Assembly: GCA_017303655.1 (NCBI GenBank)
Contig: JAFLCE010000007.1
Location: 1-64,000, forward strand
DNA length: 64,000 nucleotides
From: Anaerolineae bacterium
GTDB lineage: Bacteria > Chloroflexota > Anaerolineae > Anaerolineales > Villigracilaceae
Direction of reading: 5' to 3'
Shown here: positions 29,286-38,032 of the stretch, piece after piece
How positions within the stretch are numbered: position 1 is the first letter of the stretch
How the letters are laid out: each line of letters starts with the position of its first letter
Notes under the pieces: generated by a model
Told to the model about the DNA's origin: nothing
Seen by the model: only the letters and a program-made list of their open reading frames with translations
Database searches by the model: none
Program-made: the position numbers and the translations under genes

Positions 29286-30732
29286 GATTCACATAGATCG
29301 TTTTTGTGCGAGTGTAAAAATCCAGTGCTGCGCCTCCCTGTTCTTTGAAAGTGTTGGCGCTGGAGCCTTTGAAGCCGCCGAACGGCGCATTGAGCGCGAG
29401 ACCTGTTGTTGGCTCGTTGATCTTCACCACACCTGCATCGACTTGATTGGCGAAGGCGAAGGCTCCTTTTAAATTGTTAGTGACCACACTTGCAGAAAGA
29501 CCGAAGCTGATAGCGTTGGCTTTCTCGATTGCATCGTTGATGCCATTGGCGCGAATGATACTGATAACAGGACCGAAGATTTCCTCTTGAGCAATGCGCA
29601 TGTTCGGCTGAACGTGATCGAAGATGGTGGCTTGGGCGAAGTAGCCTTTTGCTCCATCCACCTCACCACCAAGCAATAATTTGGCGCCTTCCTTTTGAGC
29701 GATCGCCATGTAGCTTTGACTCGTTTGCAATTGATCTTGATTCACAAGCGGACCCATGTTGATGCCATTCTCAAGTCCATTACCGACTTTGAGGTTTTTA
29801 GCCGCAGTGGTAAGCGCAGAAACAAACGCATCTGCGATTTCTTCTTCAACGATAATGCGGCTTGTGGCAGTGCAGGCTTGACCAGTGAGACCAAAGCCAC
29901 CCGTGATGGCGAGTTTGACGGCGAGGTCGATGTCTGCGTCTTTCAAAATGACGAGCGCATTTTTACCGCCCATTTCCAATTGCACGCGTGCCATGTTCTT
30001 AATGGCGTTCTGATACACCTTGGTGCCTGTGTTGTGCGAACCTGTGAAAGTAATTCCATTTACACTGGGATTGCTTGCCATTTCTGTGCCGATCAATGCG
30101 CCATCACCTGTCAGGAAGTTGATGACGCCAGCAGGAAGTCCCGCTTCTACCAAGGCTTCAACCAACAGCAGTGCGGTATGCGGTGCATCCTCCGCAGGTT
30201 TGAAAACAACTGTGTTGCCATAAATTAATGCTGGTGCAATCTTCCATGCAGGGATAGCAATGGGAAAGTTCCACGGCGTGATAATGCTAACCACGCCAAG
30301 CGGCTCGCGACGCGTGTATAGCAATTCGTCATTGACGGAACTGGGGATGACTTGTCCGCTGTAGCGCCAGCCTTCGCCAGCGTAATATTTGAAAATATCG
30401 CGGGCGCGGGTCACTTCGCCTTTGGCTTCTGCGAGTGTCTTGCCTTCTTCCCGAGTAAGCGCTGTCGCAATTTCATCCAGACGGGAGGTGAGAATCTGGC
30501 TGGCTTTGTCGAGGATCGCTCCACGAGCTGGGGCAGGGGTCTTCGACCAGGCAGGCTGGGCGGCGCGGGCTGAGTCGATTGCACTTTTTGTGTCATCCAA
30601 TGTTGCCATTGGGAAAAGTCCAACGACTTCGTTGTAATCGGCTGGATTATGATTTTCCAGCACATTGTCGCTTGGAGCTTTCCAGTCTCCACCGATAAGG
30701 TTGGGGTAGGGTTTTCCGTTTGTTTTTGCCAT
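29278..30732 (-). CDS. Aldehyde dehydrogenase, probable 2-oxoglutarate semialdehyde dehydrogenase
   Basis: 484 residues, NAD(P)-dependent aldehyde dehydrogenase superfamily. Motifs: [33 protein letters not shown], the general base Glu in [11 protein letters not shown], the catalytic Cys in [12 protein letters not shown] and [10 protein letters not shown]. In the Weimberg route this step oxidises 2-oxoglutarate semialdehyde to 2-oxoglutarate. The start at 30732 ([15 protein letters not shown]) fits family N-termini and has GGAGA upstream; the longer frame would add eight residues. It is first in the minus-strand pentose operon, divergent from the LacI gene with its palindromic operator. Confidence 0.88.
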   Translation of the reverse strand: MAKTNGKPYPNLIGGDWKAPSDNVLENHNPADYNEVVGLFPMATLDDTKSAIDSARAAQPAWSKTPAPARGAILDKASQILTSRLDEIATALTREEGKTLAEAKGEVTRARDIFKYYAGEGWRYSGQVIPSSVNDELLYTRREPLGVVSIITPWNFPIAIPAWKIAPALIYGNTVVFKPAEDAPHTALLLVEALVEAGLPAGVINFLTGDGALIGTEMASNPSVNGITFTGSHNTGTKVYQNAIKNMARVQLEMGGKNALVILKDADIDLAVKLAITGGFGLTGQACTATSRIIVEEEIADAFVSALTTAAKNLKVGNGLENGINMGPLVNQDQLQTSQSYMAIAQKEGAKLLLGGEVDGAKGYFAQATIFDHVQPNMRIAQEEIFGPVISIIRANGINDAIEKANAISFGLSASVVTNNLKGAFAFANQVDAGVVKINEPTTGLALNAPFGGFKGSSANTFKEQGGAALDFYTRTKTIYVNHG

Positions 30733-30828
30733 GAATAAGAGTCTCCGATTTATCAAAGGCTGTCTAGGTTTAGATATGTAAGTGTTTTACGATTTGCCAA
30801 TTCTCCAAATGGGTGATCTTAAATTAAG

Positions 30829-30857
30829 TTGACTTTTTCGAAAGGTTATGCAATAAT
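30829..30857 (+). promoter_or_regulatory. Sigma70-type promoter of the LacI gene
   Basis: TTGACT (30829-30834), 17-bp spacer, AATAAT (30852-30857). The operator starts inside the -10 element. Confidence 0.7.
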
Positions 30858-30890
30858 AGCGGTATCGTTACCGGTAACGATACCGCTATT
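30855..30890. promoter_or_regulatory. 36-bp perfect palindromic LacI-family operator
   Basis: Perfect two-fold symmetry over 36 bp centred between 30872 and 30873; the core is GTTACCGGTAAC, each arm reading AATAGCGGTATCGTTACC. A CpG/CCGG-centred palindrome is typical of LacI/GalR operators. Placed between divergent sugar genes, it should control the LacI gene itself and probably the oxidative pentose operon. Confidence 0.88.
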
Positions 30891-30915
30891 TTATCCTTTT
30901 TTACAAGGAATTGGT

Positions 30916-31929
30916 ATGCCGAAGAAAAAACGAACGGTGACAATTCAGGATGTGGCAAAAAAAGCCAAGGTGTCAGTTTCAACAGTTTCGCGTGTCCTTA
31001 ACGGGAAAGCGGACGTTGCAAGCGACACCCAGCATCGCATCCTTTCTGTGATCGATGATCTCGGCTATACCACGAACCTGGCAGCTCGCAGTATGCGCAG
31101 CCATAAGAAGAATCTGGTGGGGTTGATCATGCCAGATATCGCCTATCCATTTGCGATCGAGGTCATGAAGGGCGTGAACCGCGCCATTGCTGAGTCTGAA
31201 TTTGACCTGTTGGTGTACACCACCGGCGATGTCCGTAAGAGTGGGCGTGCCTGGCACGAACAAAAGTATGTTTCTTTATTAACAAACTCCATTTCAGACG
31301 GAGTAATCATAGTAGCGCCAGTGGCGGGGGAATTTAATATTGATGCACCGATTGTTTCGATTGATCCGCTTGCAAGCAACCCAAATTTTCCGGCAGTCCA
31401 TGCGACAAATTATCAAGGGGCAATGGATGCCATGGAATACCTGCTTGGGTTGGGGCATAAACGGATTGGTTACATCAGCGGGCGTGCTGAATTGGAAAGC
31501 TCCAATCGACGTTTGAAGGGCTACAAAGATGCCTTAAAAAAAGCTGGTATCTCTCTGGATGAAAAGCTGATCGCTTCGGGAGATTACACCACAGAGACGG
31601 GGGTAAGTGGGGCGCAGCAATTACTTGCCTTGAAGAACCCCCCCACCGCCATTTTTGCCTCCAACGATCAGATGGCAATGGGCGTCTATCAGGTGGCGCA
31701 GGAGATGGGGCTGCGGATTCCTGATGATCTATCGGTGATTGGGTTTGACAATATCACTGAATCCAAATATTTGGGACTGACCACCGTCGATCAATTTATT
31801 TCTGAAATGGGGTATGTAGCGACCCAGATGCTTATCAAACTTATTAATGGTGAAAAATTTGAAAGCCAGACGTACAAAATGCAGACCCATCTTGTTATTC
31901 GGAATTCCTGCCGTAACTGTGGCAGTTAG
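30916..31929 (+). CDS. LacI-family transcriptional regulator
   Basis: 337 residues. The N-terminal helix-turn-helix TIQDVAKKAKVSVSTVSRVL with the hinge helix NLAARSMRS is followed by a periplasmic-binding-like sensor domain (VGLIMPDIAYPFAIEVMKG to VIGFDNITESKYLGL). The start at 30916 is preceded by ACAAGGAA and gives the canonical length; earlier starts would run through the operator. It probably represses the importer, GH3, xylA and xylB genes downstream and the divergent xylonate operon, with a pentose or pentoside as inducer. The inducer is inferred. Confidence 0.93.
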   Translation: MPKKKRTVTIQDVAKKAKVSVSTVSRVLNGKADVASDTQHRILSVIDDLGYTTNLAARSMRSHKKNLVGLIMPDIAYPFAIEVMKGVNRAIAESEFDLLVYTTGDVRKSGRAWHEQKYVSLLTNSISDGVIIVAPVAGEFNIDAPIVSIDPLASNPNFPAVHATNYQGAMDAMEYLLGLGHKRIGYISGRAELESSNRRLKGYKDALKKAGISLDEKLIASGDYTTETGVSGAQQLLALKNPPTAIFASNDQMAMGVYQVAQEMGLRIPDDLSVIGFDNITESKYLGLTTVDQFISEMGYVATQMLIKLINGEKFESQTYKMQTHLVIRNSCRNCGS

Positions 31930-31984
31930 GCACACATTGGTTAATACCGCTCATGAAGCGGGAACTTCAGTTCATTTATTGAAA

Positions 31985-32085
31985 GGAGGTGAGTACGGAG
32001 CAACTCATATTAAAAAAGCAGGCCTTCCAACAGCCCGGTAGAGATGAAGGAAGACCTGCACGGTCGTGTGGATTCGCGTCCACAC
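31985..32085 (+). promoter_or_regulatory. Structured leader of the sugar importer operon
   Basis: Two hairpins in the gap before the binding-protein gene: GCAGGCCTTCC (32018-32028) with GGAAGACCTGC (32049-32059), one mismatch, and GTGTGGA-TTCGCG-TCCACAC (32066-32085). A GGAGG stands at 31985-31989 just before them without a well-spaced start codon. A short frame of 22 codons begins with ATG at 32044. No U tract follows, so an RNA-stability or attenuation role is a guess. Confidence 0.4.
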
Positions 32086-32130
32086 TACGCAAGTATATCG
32101 TATCCAAAATAATTTTTAAGGAGAAGAAAC

Positions 32131-33612
32131 ATGCGTAAGTCAATTTGGTACCTGTTAAGTTTGTTACTCATTTCGAGCATGGTGTTAGCTGCCTGCGGAA
32201 CCCCCGCCGAAGCCCCCGTTGCCGAAGAACCTGCGGCTGAAGAACCCGCCGCCACAGAAGAAGCTGCCGCTGAAGAACCCGCCGCTACAGAAGAAGCTGC
32301 GGCTGAGTTGGAAGGCACGCTGAACGTTTGGGCGTTTACCAATGAAATTCGCACCATGGCGATCGCATTTGAAGGCAGACATCCCGGTGTGGACGTCGTT
32401 TACACCATGATCCCGATGACCAATGGTGAGTATCAGACCAAAGTTAAGGCTGCGGCGGGTACTGCTGATTCCCCCGATGTTGTGGCGCTTGAAGCCGCTT
32501 TCGTCAAGGAATGGGTCGAAGCTGACCTGTTGGCTGACTTGAATGAGTTGGTCCCCTTGACCGAAGAACTCCAGACCTACCCATCGGTCGTTGAAGTCGG
32601 TACGTACGAAGGTGTTACCAAGGCGTATTCCTATCAGGCGACTCCCGGCGCGTTCTTCTATCGCCGCAGCATTGCCAAGGAATGCCTCGGCACCGACAAC
32701 CCCGACGAAGTGCAGGCGATGGTCTCTGACCTCGACAAATTCGTTGAAGTTGCTGGGATGATCCAATCCTGCAATGCAGATTACTTCACTGTTGGCACCT
32801 CGGCTGAATTGTTCAACCCGTTCCTTGCCAACCGCGAACAGCCCTGGATCGTGGATGAGACTCTCGTGATCGACCCCAACGTCGTAGAGTTTGTGAAGTT
32901 CGCCAAACTCATGCGCGACTCTGGTTATGAATCACAGGCTAGCCAATGGACCGAAGGTTGGTTCGCTGGTATGAACGACACCCTTGTGGATGCCAACGGC
33001 ACCCCCAAGAAAGTCTTCAGCTACTTCCTGCCCACCTGGGGTCTGCCCTACGTTTTGATCCCCAATTCCAAGTCTGACTCCACCGACACTGGCGGCGACT
33101 GGGCGATGATCAATGGACCGCTGTCCTATCAATGGGGCGGTACCTGGGTCGGCGCTCTTGAAGGCAGCCCCAACAGTGAATTGGCGAAAGAATTCATCAA
33201 GTTCGTAGCTCTTGATGAAGAAAACCTCACCAACTGGGCAACCGGCGTGTACACCAATGAATACCTGAAGGCGATCGATCCCGAAACGCCAGATGATCAG
33301 GCACAGGCTGCTGGTGACTTCGTCTCCAGTCAGGTCGTGGTTGAGAAGATCACCAGCTCCTTCGATGGTTCCGAACTCTATGAATGGCTTGGCGGTCAGA
33401 ACAATTACGAAGCCTTCGGCAAAGCCGCACCGACCGTGAATGGCTCTTTGTTGACCGGTTCCGACGATGCCATCCAGCGCGCGCTGCAATCTGCGCTTGG
33501 ACAGTACCTCAACGGCGAGATCGATGAAGCCACCATGTGGTCGTCCTGGCTGGATGAAGTTCGCAATCAGTTCCCAGACCTGGTCATTCCTGAACCTCCC
33601 GTAACCGAGTAA
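32131..33612 (+). CDS. Sugar ABC transporter substrate-binding lipoprotein (CUT1)
   Basis: 493 residues. Lipobox in SMVLAACGT, followed by a low-complexity EEPAATEEAAAEE linker (about 25-58) that holds the domain off the membrane. The family 1 extracellular solute-binding fold follows (LEGTLNVWAFTNEIRTMAIAF, KAAAGTADSPDVVALE, GGDWAMINGPLSYQWGGTW). It delivers sugar to the two permeases downstream; the ATPase is not encoded here, and a shared MsmK-like ATPase elsewhere is usual. AAGGAG lies 8 bp upstream. Ligand is probably xylose or xylo-oligosaccharide, judged from GH3, xylA and xylB downstream. Confidence 0.92.
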   Translation: MRKSIWYLLSLLLISSMVLAACGTPAEAPVAEEPAAEEPAATEEAAAEEPAATEEAAAELEGTLNVWAFTNEIRTMAIAFEGRHPGVDVVYTMIPMTNGEYQTKVKAAAGTADSPDVVALEAAFVKEWVEADLLADLNELVPLTEELQTYPSVVEVGTYEGVTKAYSYQATPGAFFYRRSIAKECLGTDNPDEVQAMVSDLDKFVEVAGMIQSCNADYFTVGTSAELFNPFLANREQPWIVDETLVIDPNVVEFVKFAKLMRDSGYESQASQWTEGWFAGMNDTLVDANGTPKKVFSYFLPTWGLPYVLIPNSKSDSTDTGGDWAMINGPLSYQWGGTWVGALEGSPNSELAKEFIKFVALDEENLTNWATGVYTNEYLKAIDPETPDDQAQAAGDFVSSQVVVEKITSSFDGSELYEWLGGQNNYEAFGKAAPTVNGSLLTGSDDAIQRALQSALGQYLNGEIDEATMWSSWLDEVRNQFPDLVIPEPPVTE

Positions 33613-33627
33613 GAAGATTTTTATACA

Positions 33628-33654
33628 GGTGGGGCGGTATCATGCCGCCCCACC
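33628..33654 (+). terminator. Intra-operon hairpin after the binding-protein gene
   Basis: Perfect 10-bp stem GGTGGGGCGG / CCGCCCCACC with a 7-nt loop, 16 bp past the stop codon. No U tract, so more likely 3' end protection or partial attenuation that keeps binding-protein mRNA above permease mRNA. Confidence 0.6.
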
Positions 33655-33679
33655 CACCTTTATTGAAGGAGAGAACGCT

Positions 33680-34582
33680 ATGACGCAAAAAAAGAATTTC
33701 TACGGGTACATGTTCATTGCGCCATTTGTCATCGGCTTCCTCGTTTTTGGGTTGTATCCCATTTACAATACGTTTTCACTGAGCTTCACCGACTATACCC
33801 TCATGGCCCGTTCAGGTGACTTTGTGGGTTGGAAGAACTTCGAGCGCTTATTTGCTGATGATTTTTTCGTTACTGCGGTCAAGAACACCTGGCTGCTCTG
33901 GATATTGAACTTCATCCCCCAGATCGGGATTGCCTTATTGCTCTCTGTCTGGTTCACGAATACACGCCTCAATCTTAAGGGAGTTGGTATTTGGCGGGCT
34001 TTGTTCTTTCTGCCAAACCTACTCATGCCCGCTGTCGTGGCGTCCTTATTTTTTGCGTTGTTTGCCTATTATGGACCCGTCAACCAGATCATGGTACGCG
34101 GCGGTTTCCTGTCGGAAGCCATGCACTTTTTGGAAGATGCCTTCACCGCGCGTGGATTGGTTGTATTCATCCAATGGTGGACCTGGTTCGGGCAGACCGT
34201 CATCATCGTCATGGCAGGCATGACCTCCATTCCGCTTCCATTATACGAAGCCGCCATGGTGGATGGTGCCACCTCAACGCAAATGTTCTGGCGCATCACC
34301 ATGCCCCTGTTACGCCCCATCCTTATTTACATCTTCGTCACCTCGCTGGTTGGCGGTATGCAAATGTTTGATATCCCCTTCCTACTCACAGATGGCAGAG
34401 GCGGACCCACTCGCGCCATCCTTACGAACAACATCCTGATGTATATGAAATTCGGCAGCAGCAAAGGTCATATCGGCGCCGCCGCATCGGTTGGCATCCT
34501 GATCTTCTTAATGACCAGTATCTGTGCGCTTGGAATTTTCTATTTCATGCGTGAAAGAAATGCATCCGGTTCAAGCAAGTAG
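33680..34582 (+). CDS. Sugar ABC transporter permease, MalF type
   Basis: 300 residues, six membrane helices, CUT1 family. Start YGYMFIAPFVIGFLVFG; the EAA loop, which docks the ATPase, reads YEAAMVDGATSTQMFWRITMP. The ATG at 33680 has GAAGGAGAG upstream, while the longer frame runs into the preceding hairpin. It pairs with the MalG-type permease 16 bp downstream to form the channel for the binding protein encoded before it. Confidence 0.93.
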   Translation: MTQKKNFYGYMFIAPFVIGFLVFGLYPIYNTFSLSFTDYTLMARSGDFVGWKNFERLFADDFFVTAVKNTWLLWILNFIPQIGIALLLSVWFTNTRLNLKGVGIWRALFFLPNLLMPAVVASLFFALFAYYGPVNQIMVRGGFLSEAMHFLEDAFTARGLVVFIQWWTWFGQTVIIVMAGMTSIPLPLYEAAMVDGATSTQMFWRITMPLLRPILIYIFVTSLVGGMQMFDIPFLLTDGRGGPTRAILTNNILMYMKFGSSKGHIGAAASVGILIFLMTSICALGIFYFMRERNASGSSK

Positions 34583-34598
34583 AAAGGGAATAGCCACC

Positions 34599-35444
34599 AT
34601 GTTCAATAACTACAATATCAACACAAAAATCATGCGGGCAGTGATCTATATCTTCCTTACGCTTTTACTGATCGTGACCATCACCCCGATCTGGCTCCTC
34701 CTGGTTAATGCGACACGCTCCACCACCGAAATCCAACAAGGTATAAGCATCGTGCCCAGCACACACCTCATTGAAAACTACAAGATCCTGCTCAGCAAAG
34801 GTCTCGACCTCGGGCGCGGATTTGCCAACAGTTTTTTCCTTTCGATTTCCTCCACTCTCGTCACCCTTTATTTCTCGATGCTTGCCGCATACGGGATCGT
34901 CGTCTATGAATTTCATGGCAAACAATTGTTTTCCAATTTCATCGTCGTCTTGGTAATGATCCCCATGCAGTTGACCATTATTGGTTTTTATCAATACATG
35001 TCAAAAATTGGGTTAACAGATAACTACCTTGCCTTGATCCTGCCGCTGATTGCCAATGCAGGCGGTGTATTCTTCTGCAAACAATACCTTGAGTCTATGC
35101 TCATCCAAGATCTGATCGACGCCGCCCGTATCGACGGTGCCAGCGAGATCGGCATCTTCCACCTCATCATGATGCCCCTCGCATTGCCCGGCGCAATCAC
35201 TTTGGGAATTTTCACCTTCATCGGTTCATGGAATAACTTCTTCAACGCCTTCATATTGATCTCATCGTTGGATAAATACACCCTACCCATGATGGTACAA
35301 ACTCTGCGCGGCGATGTTTACCGAACAGAATATGGCGCCATATACTTCGGGCTTGCCATTACCATTGTACCTGTCATCATCTTATACGCCATCTTCTCCC
35401 GCTACATCGTCAGCGGCATTGCGCTGGGTGCTGTCAAAGAATAA
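34599..35444 (+). CDS. Sugar ABC transporter permease, MalG type
   Basis: 281 residues, six membrane helices. The EAA loop is DAARIDGASEIGIFHLIMMP and the segment after TM1 (TRSTTEIQQGISIVPS) is the usual MalG-type short loop. The start at 34599 is preceded by AGAAAGGGAA; the longer open frame overlaps the first permease and lacks family similarity. Last gene of the importer; a 347-bp leader separates it from the glycosidase gene. Confidence 0.92.
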   Translation: MFNNYNINTKIMRAVIYIFLTLLLIVTITPIWLLLVNATRSTTEIQQGISIVPSTHLIENYKILLSKGLDLGRGFANSFFLSISSTLVTLYFSMLAAYGIVVYEFHGKQLFSNFIVVLVMIPMQLTIIGFYQYMSKIGLTDNYLALILPLIANAGGVFFCKQYLESMLIQDLIDAARIDGASEIGIFHLIMMPLALPGAITLGIFTFIGSWNNFFNAFILISSLDKYTLPMMVQTLRGDVYRTEYGAIYFGLAITIVPVIILYAIFSRYIVSGIALGAVKE

Positions 35445-35791
35445 GAAAAAATGAGATGGGATGAACCCCAGGGATGATCTAATTCATACCGCCCACGCCT
35501 CATCGACTCATTTCAACTTGTCAGCCACCCCAAGCCCTGACCACCCCTGAAGATGACTCGTCTCCGCACAAACCTATACCATCCCATGGTCACATATTCT
35601 TCATTTCAGGCGGGAAATGCTTTGAATCATTTGAGTGATAGTCTGTTCGCAGACTTGAGCTACACACCATAGCCTTTTATGGTGCGGTTTCTCCTCATGT
35701 CCCCCACCTTATGGTGAGGTGGGGGACAAAACCGGAGACGCCGTCTACTTCGCAAAGAATTATTATCTTTATTTTCTCAAAGGAGCACTTC
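35445..35791 (+). promoter_or_regulatory. Intergenic leader with three tandem hairpins before GH3
   Basis: No gene seen in this 347-bp gap. It holds GTCTG-TTCG-CAGAC (35641-35654, a stable UUCG tetraloop), CACCATA / TATGGTG (35665-35684), and an 11-bp stem GTCCCCCACCT / AGGTGGGGGAC with a 7-nt loop (35699-35727). AAAGGAG (35779-35785) then serves the glycosidase start. The hairpins probably separate or modulate importer and glycosidase expression. Confidence 0.55.
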
Positions 35792-37936
35792 ATGAGTGTG
35801 ACTGATACAACCGAAAAACCCACCTATCTTGAAACATCCCTCTCACTTGCCGAACGCGCAAAGGATTTGGTCAGCCGCCTGACCCTCGAAGAAAAAGTAA
35901 GCCTAATGAATCACCCAGCGCAGGGCGTACCGCGTTTAGGCATCCCCGCCTACAACTATTGGAGTGAAGCCCTGCACGGCGTTGCCCGCAACGGACGTGC
36001 CACCGTCTTCCCGCAGGCAATTGCCATGGCAGCCACTTGGGACAAAGACTTGATCCTCAAAGTGGCAACTGCCATCAGCGACGAAGGCCGTGCCAAATAT
36101 CATGAAGCCCTACGCCGCAATGGCTACACTGACCAGTATCAAGGATTAACCTTCTGGTCGCCAAATGTAAACATCTTCCGTGACCCACGCTGGGGACGCG
36201 GGCAGGAAACCTGGGGCGAAGATCCCTTCTTCACCGGCGAGATGGCGGCTGAGTTCGTAAAAGGCTTGCAAGGCGATGATCCCAAATACCTCAAAGCCGC
36301 AGCGTGTGCCAAACATTTTGCCGTCCATTCTGGTCCTGAAAAAGACCGCCACACCTTCAATGCCATCGTAACAAAACGTGAGTTGTACGACACCTACCTG
36401 CCTGCCTTCAAAAAACTGGTCACCGAAGCCAAAGTCGAATCGGTGATGGGCGCATACAACCGCACACTAGATGAAGTCTGTTGCGCCAGCCACCTTTTGC
36501 TCGACGAAATCCTGCGCAGCGAATGGGGCTTTGACGGGCACGTGGTCTCAGACTGCATGGCGCTGTCAGATTTTCATCTCAACCACAAAGTCACGAAAGA
36601 TGCGGCAGGCTCTGCCGCGCTCGCTTTGCAATACGGCTGCGACCTCGGCTGTGATCACGTCTTCAATGAAATTCCCACCGCCATCGAACGCGGCGACACC
36701 ACTGAAGCGCTAGTAGATCGCGCCCTCGAACGCACACTCACCACGCGTTTCAAACTTGGCATGTTCGACCCAGCCGAAGAAGTACCCTATGCTTCCATCC
36801 CCACCGACGTAGTCGCATGCGACGAACATCGTCAGCTCGCATATCGCACCGCTACCGAAGCCGTCGTGCTGCTCAAAAATAAAAACAACGTCCTGCCCAT
36901 CAAGCCCTCCACAAAAAAGATTTTTGTCACGGGTCCCACCGCCACAAGCCTCGAAGTATTACTGGGCAACTATTACGGCTTCAATAACAAAATGACCACC
37001 CTGCTCGAAGGTCTTGTCGGGCGCATTCCCGAAGGCATGGGCTTGGAATATCACTCCGGCGCGCCGCTGAAACATCCGCGCGAGATCAAAGATACATGGG
37101 CGCCACAAATGGCGCAGTCTGCTGATTTCGCCATTGTTTGCGCGGGCAATTCATCATTTCTTGAAGGCGAAGAAGGCGAGGCATTGCTCTCCCCGCAAAA
37201 TGGCGATCGTGAAAGCATCTCGCTCCCGCAAAGTCAGATCGATTACATCAAAGAGCTATCCATTCATGGCGCGCGCATCATCCTCGTTCTCACGGGTGGC
37301 AGTCCCATTGCGCTCGGCGAAGTCGAAGACATGGTCGAAGCGATCCTCTTCGTTTGGTATCCCGGCATGGAAGGCGGTCGCGCCGTTGCCGATGTTTTAT
37401 TTGGCGATGTTTCACCCTCCGGCAAACTCCCCATCACCTTCCCCAAATCGCTCGAGCAACTGCCCGCCTTCGATGATTACAGCATGGAAGGTCGCACCTA
37501 TCGTTACATGACCGCCGAGCCGCTTTATCCCTTCGGCTTTGGGTTGAGCTACAGCAAATTTGAATATTCAAAATTACAACTCGATAAGCAGTCTCTCCCT
37601 CTCGGAGCTTCTCTCAACCTCAGCCTGACTCTGACCAATAGCGGCGGCTCAGACTCAGCCGAAGTTGTTCAATACTACCTGAGCGATATCCACGCCTCGA
37701 CCATTGTCCCGCTTCAGCATCTCATCGGCTTCGAAAGAGTCTTACTCAAAGCAGGTGAAAGTAAAACCCTAAAGTTCACGATTACGCCCGAGATGATGTC
37801 CTTCTACAACGACGATGGAAAATTATCTCTCGAACCCGGCGAGTTCAAACTCGAAATCGGCGGCTGTTCCCCCTCCCAACGCGGACAGGACCTCGGCGCG
37901 CCGAAACCTGTCACTGCGGTATTTGAAATAAAGTAA
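35792..37936 (+). CDS. Glycoside hydrolase family 3, probable beta-xylosidase
   Basis: 714 residues. The GH3 N-terminal barrel has NYWSEALHGVARNG, NIFRDPRWGRGQETWGEDP, KHFAVHSGPE and the nucleophile Asp in GHVVSDCMALSD. The GH3 C-terminal domain (EAVVLLKNKNNVLPI) and a fibronectin-III-like tail (from YPFGFGLSYSKFEYS) follow. The WSEALHGVA pattern is that of bacterial beta-xylosidases/arabinosidases. No signal peptide, so it works on imported oligosaccharides. The start at 35792 has AAAGGAG upstream. It is followed by xylA and xylB, which fits release of xylose. Confidence 0.93.
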   Translation: MSVTDTTEKPTYLETSLSLAERAKDLVSRLTLEEKVSLMNHPAQGVPRLGIPAYNYWSEALHGVARNGRATVFPQAIAMAATWDKDLILKVATAISDEGRAKYHEALRRNGYTDQYQGLTFWSPNVNIFRDPRWGRGQETWGEDPFFTGEMAAEFVKGLQGDDPKYLKAAACAKHFAVHSGPEKDRHTFNAIVTKRELYDTYLPAFKKLVTEAKVESVMGAYNRTLDEVCCASHLLLDEILRSEWGFDGHVVSDCMALSDFHLNHKVTKDAAGSAALALQYGCDLGCDHVFNEIPTAIERGDTTEALVDRALERTLTTRFKLGMFDPAEEVPYASIPTDVVACDEHRQLAYRTATEAVVLLKNKNNVLPIKPSTKKIFVTGPTATSLEVLLGNYYGFNNKMTTLLEGLVGRIPEGMGLEYHSGAPLKHPREIKDTWAPQMAQSADFAIVCAGNSSFLEGEEGEALLSPQNGDRESISLPQSQIDYIKELSIHGARIILVLTGGSPIALGEVEDMVEAILFVWYPGMEGGRAVADVLFGDVSPSGKLPITFPKSLEQLPAFDDYSMEGRTYRYMTAEPLYPFGFGLSYSKFEYSKLQLDKQSLPLGASLNLSLTLTNSGGSDSAEVVQYYLSDIHASTIVPLQHLIGFERVLLKAGESKTLKFTITPEMMSFYNDDGKLSLEPGEFKLEIGGCSPSQRGQDLGAPKPVTAVFEIK

Positions 37937-37943
37937 GTCTATT

Positions 37944-37999
37944 GACCGCAGACGATGGACCACCGACCGTGGTCTGTCGTCCATCGTCTGTGGTCGGTC
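37944..37999. repeat. Imperfect palindromic repeat between GH3 and xylA
   Basis: 56 bp with 12-bp perfect arms CAGACGATGGAC (37949-37960) / GTCCATCGTCTG (37979-37990), built from short GACCNNNGAC-like units. A related, shorter copy lies at 27370-27405. Confidence 0.7.
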
Positions 38000-38032
38000 A
38001 TTCAACAATAATGCTTATAGGAGTAATAACCC

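Noticed and set aside
31989..32138. A 49-codon frame beginning GTG at 31989 and running into the binding-protein gene
   Set aside because: The GGAGG overlaps the GTG itself, leaving no spacing for the ribosome, and the peptide has no recognisable features.
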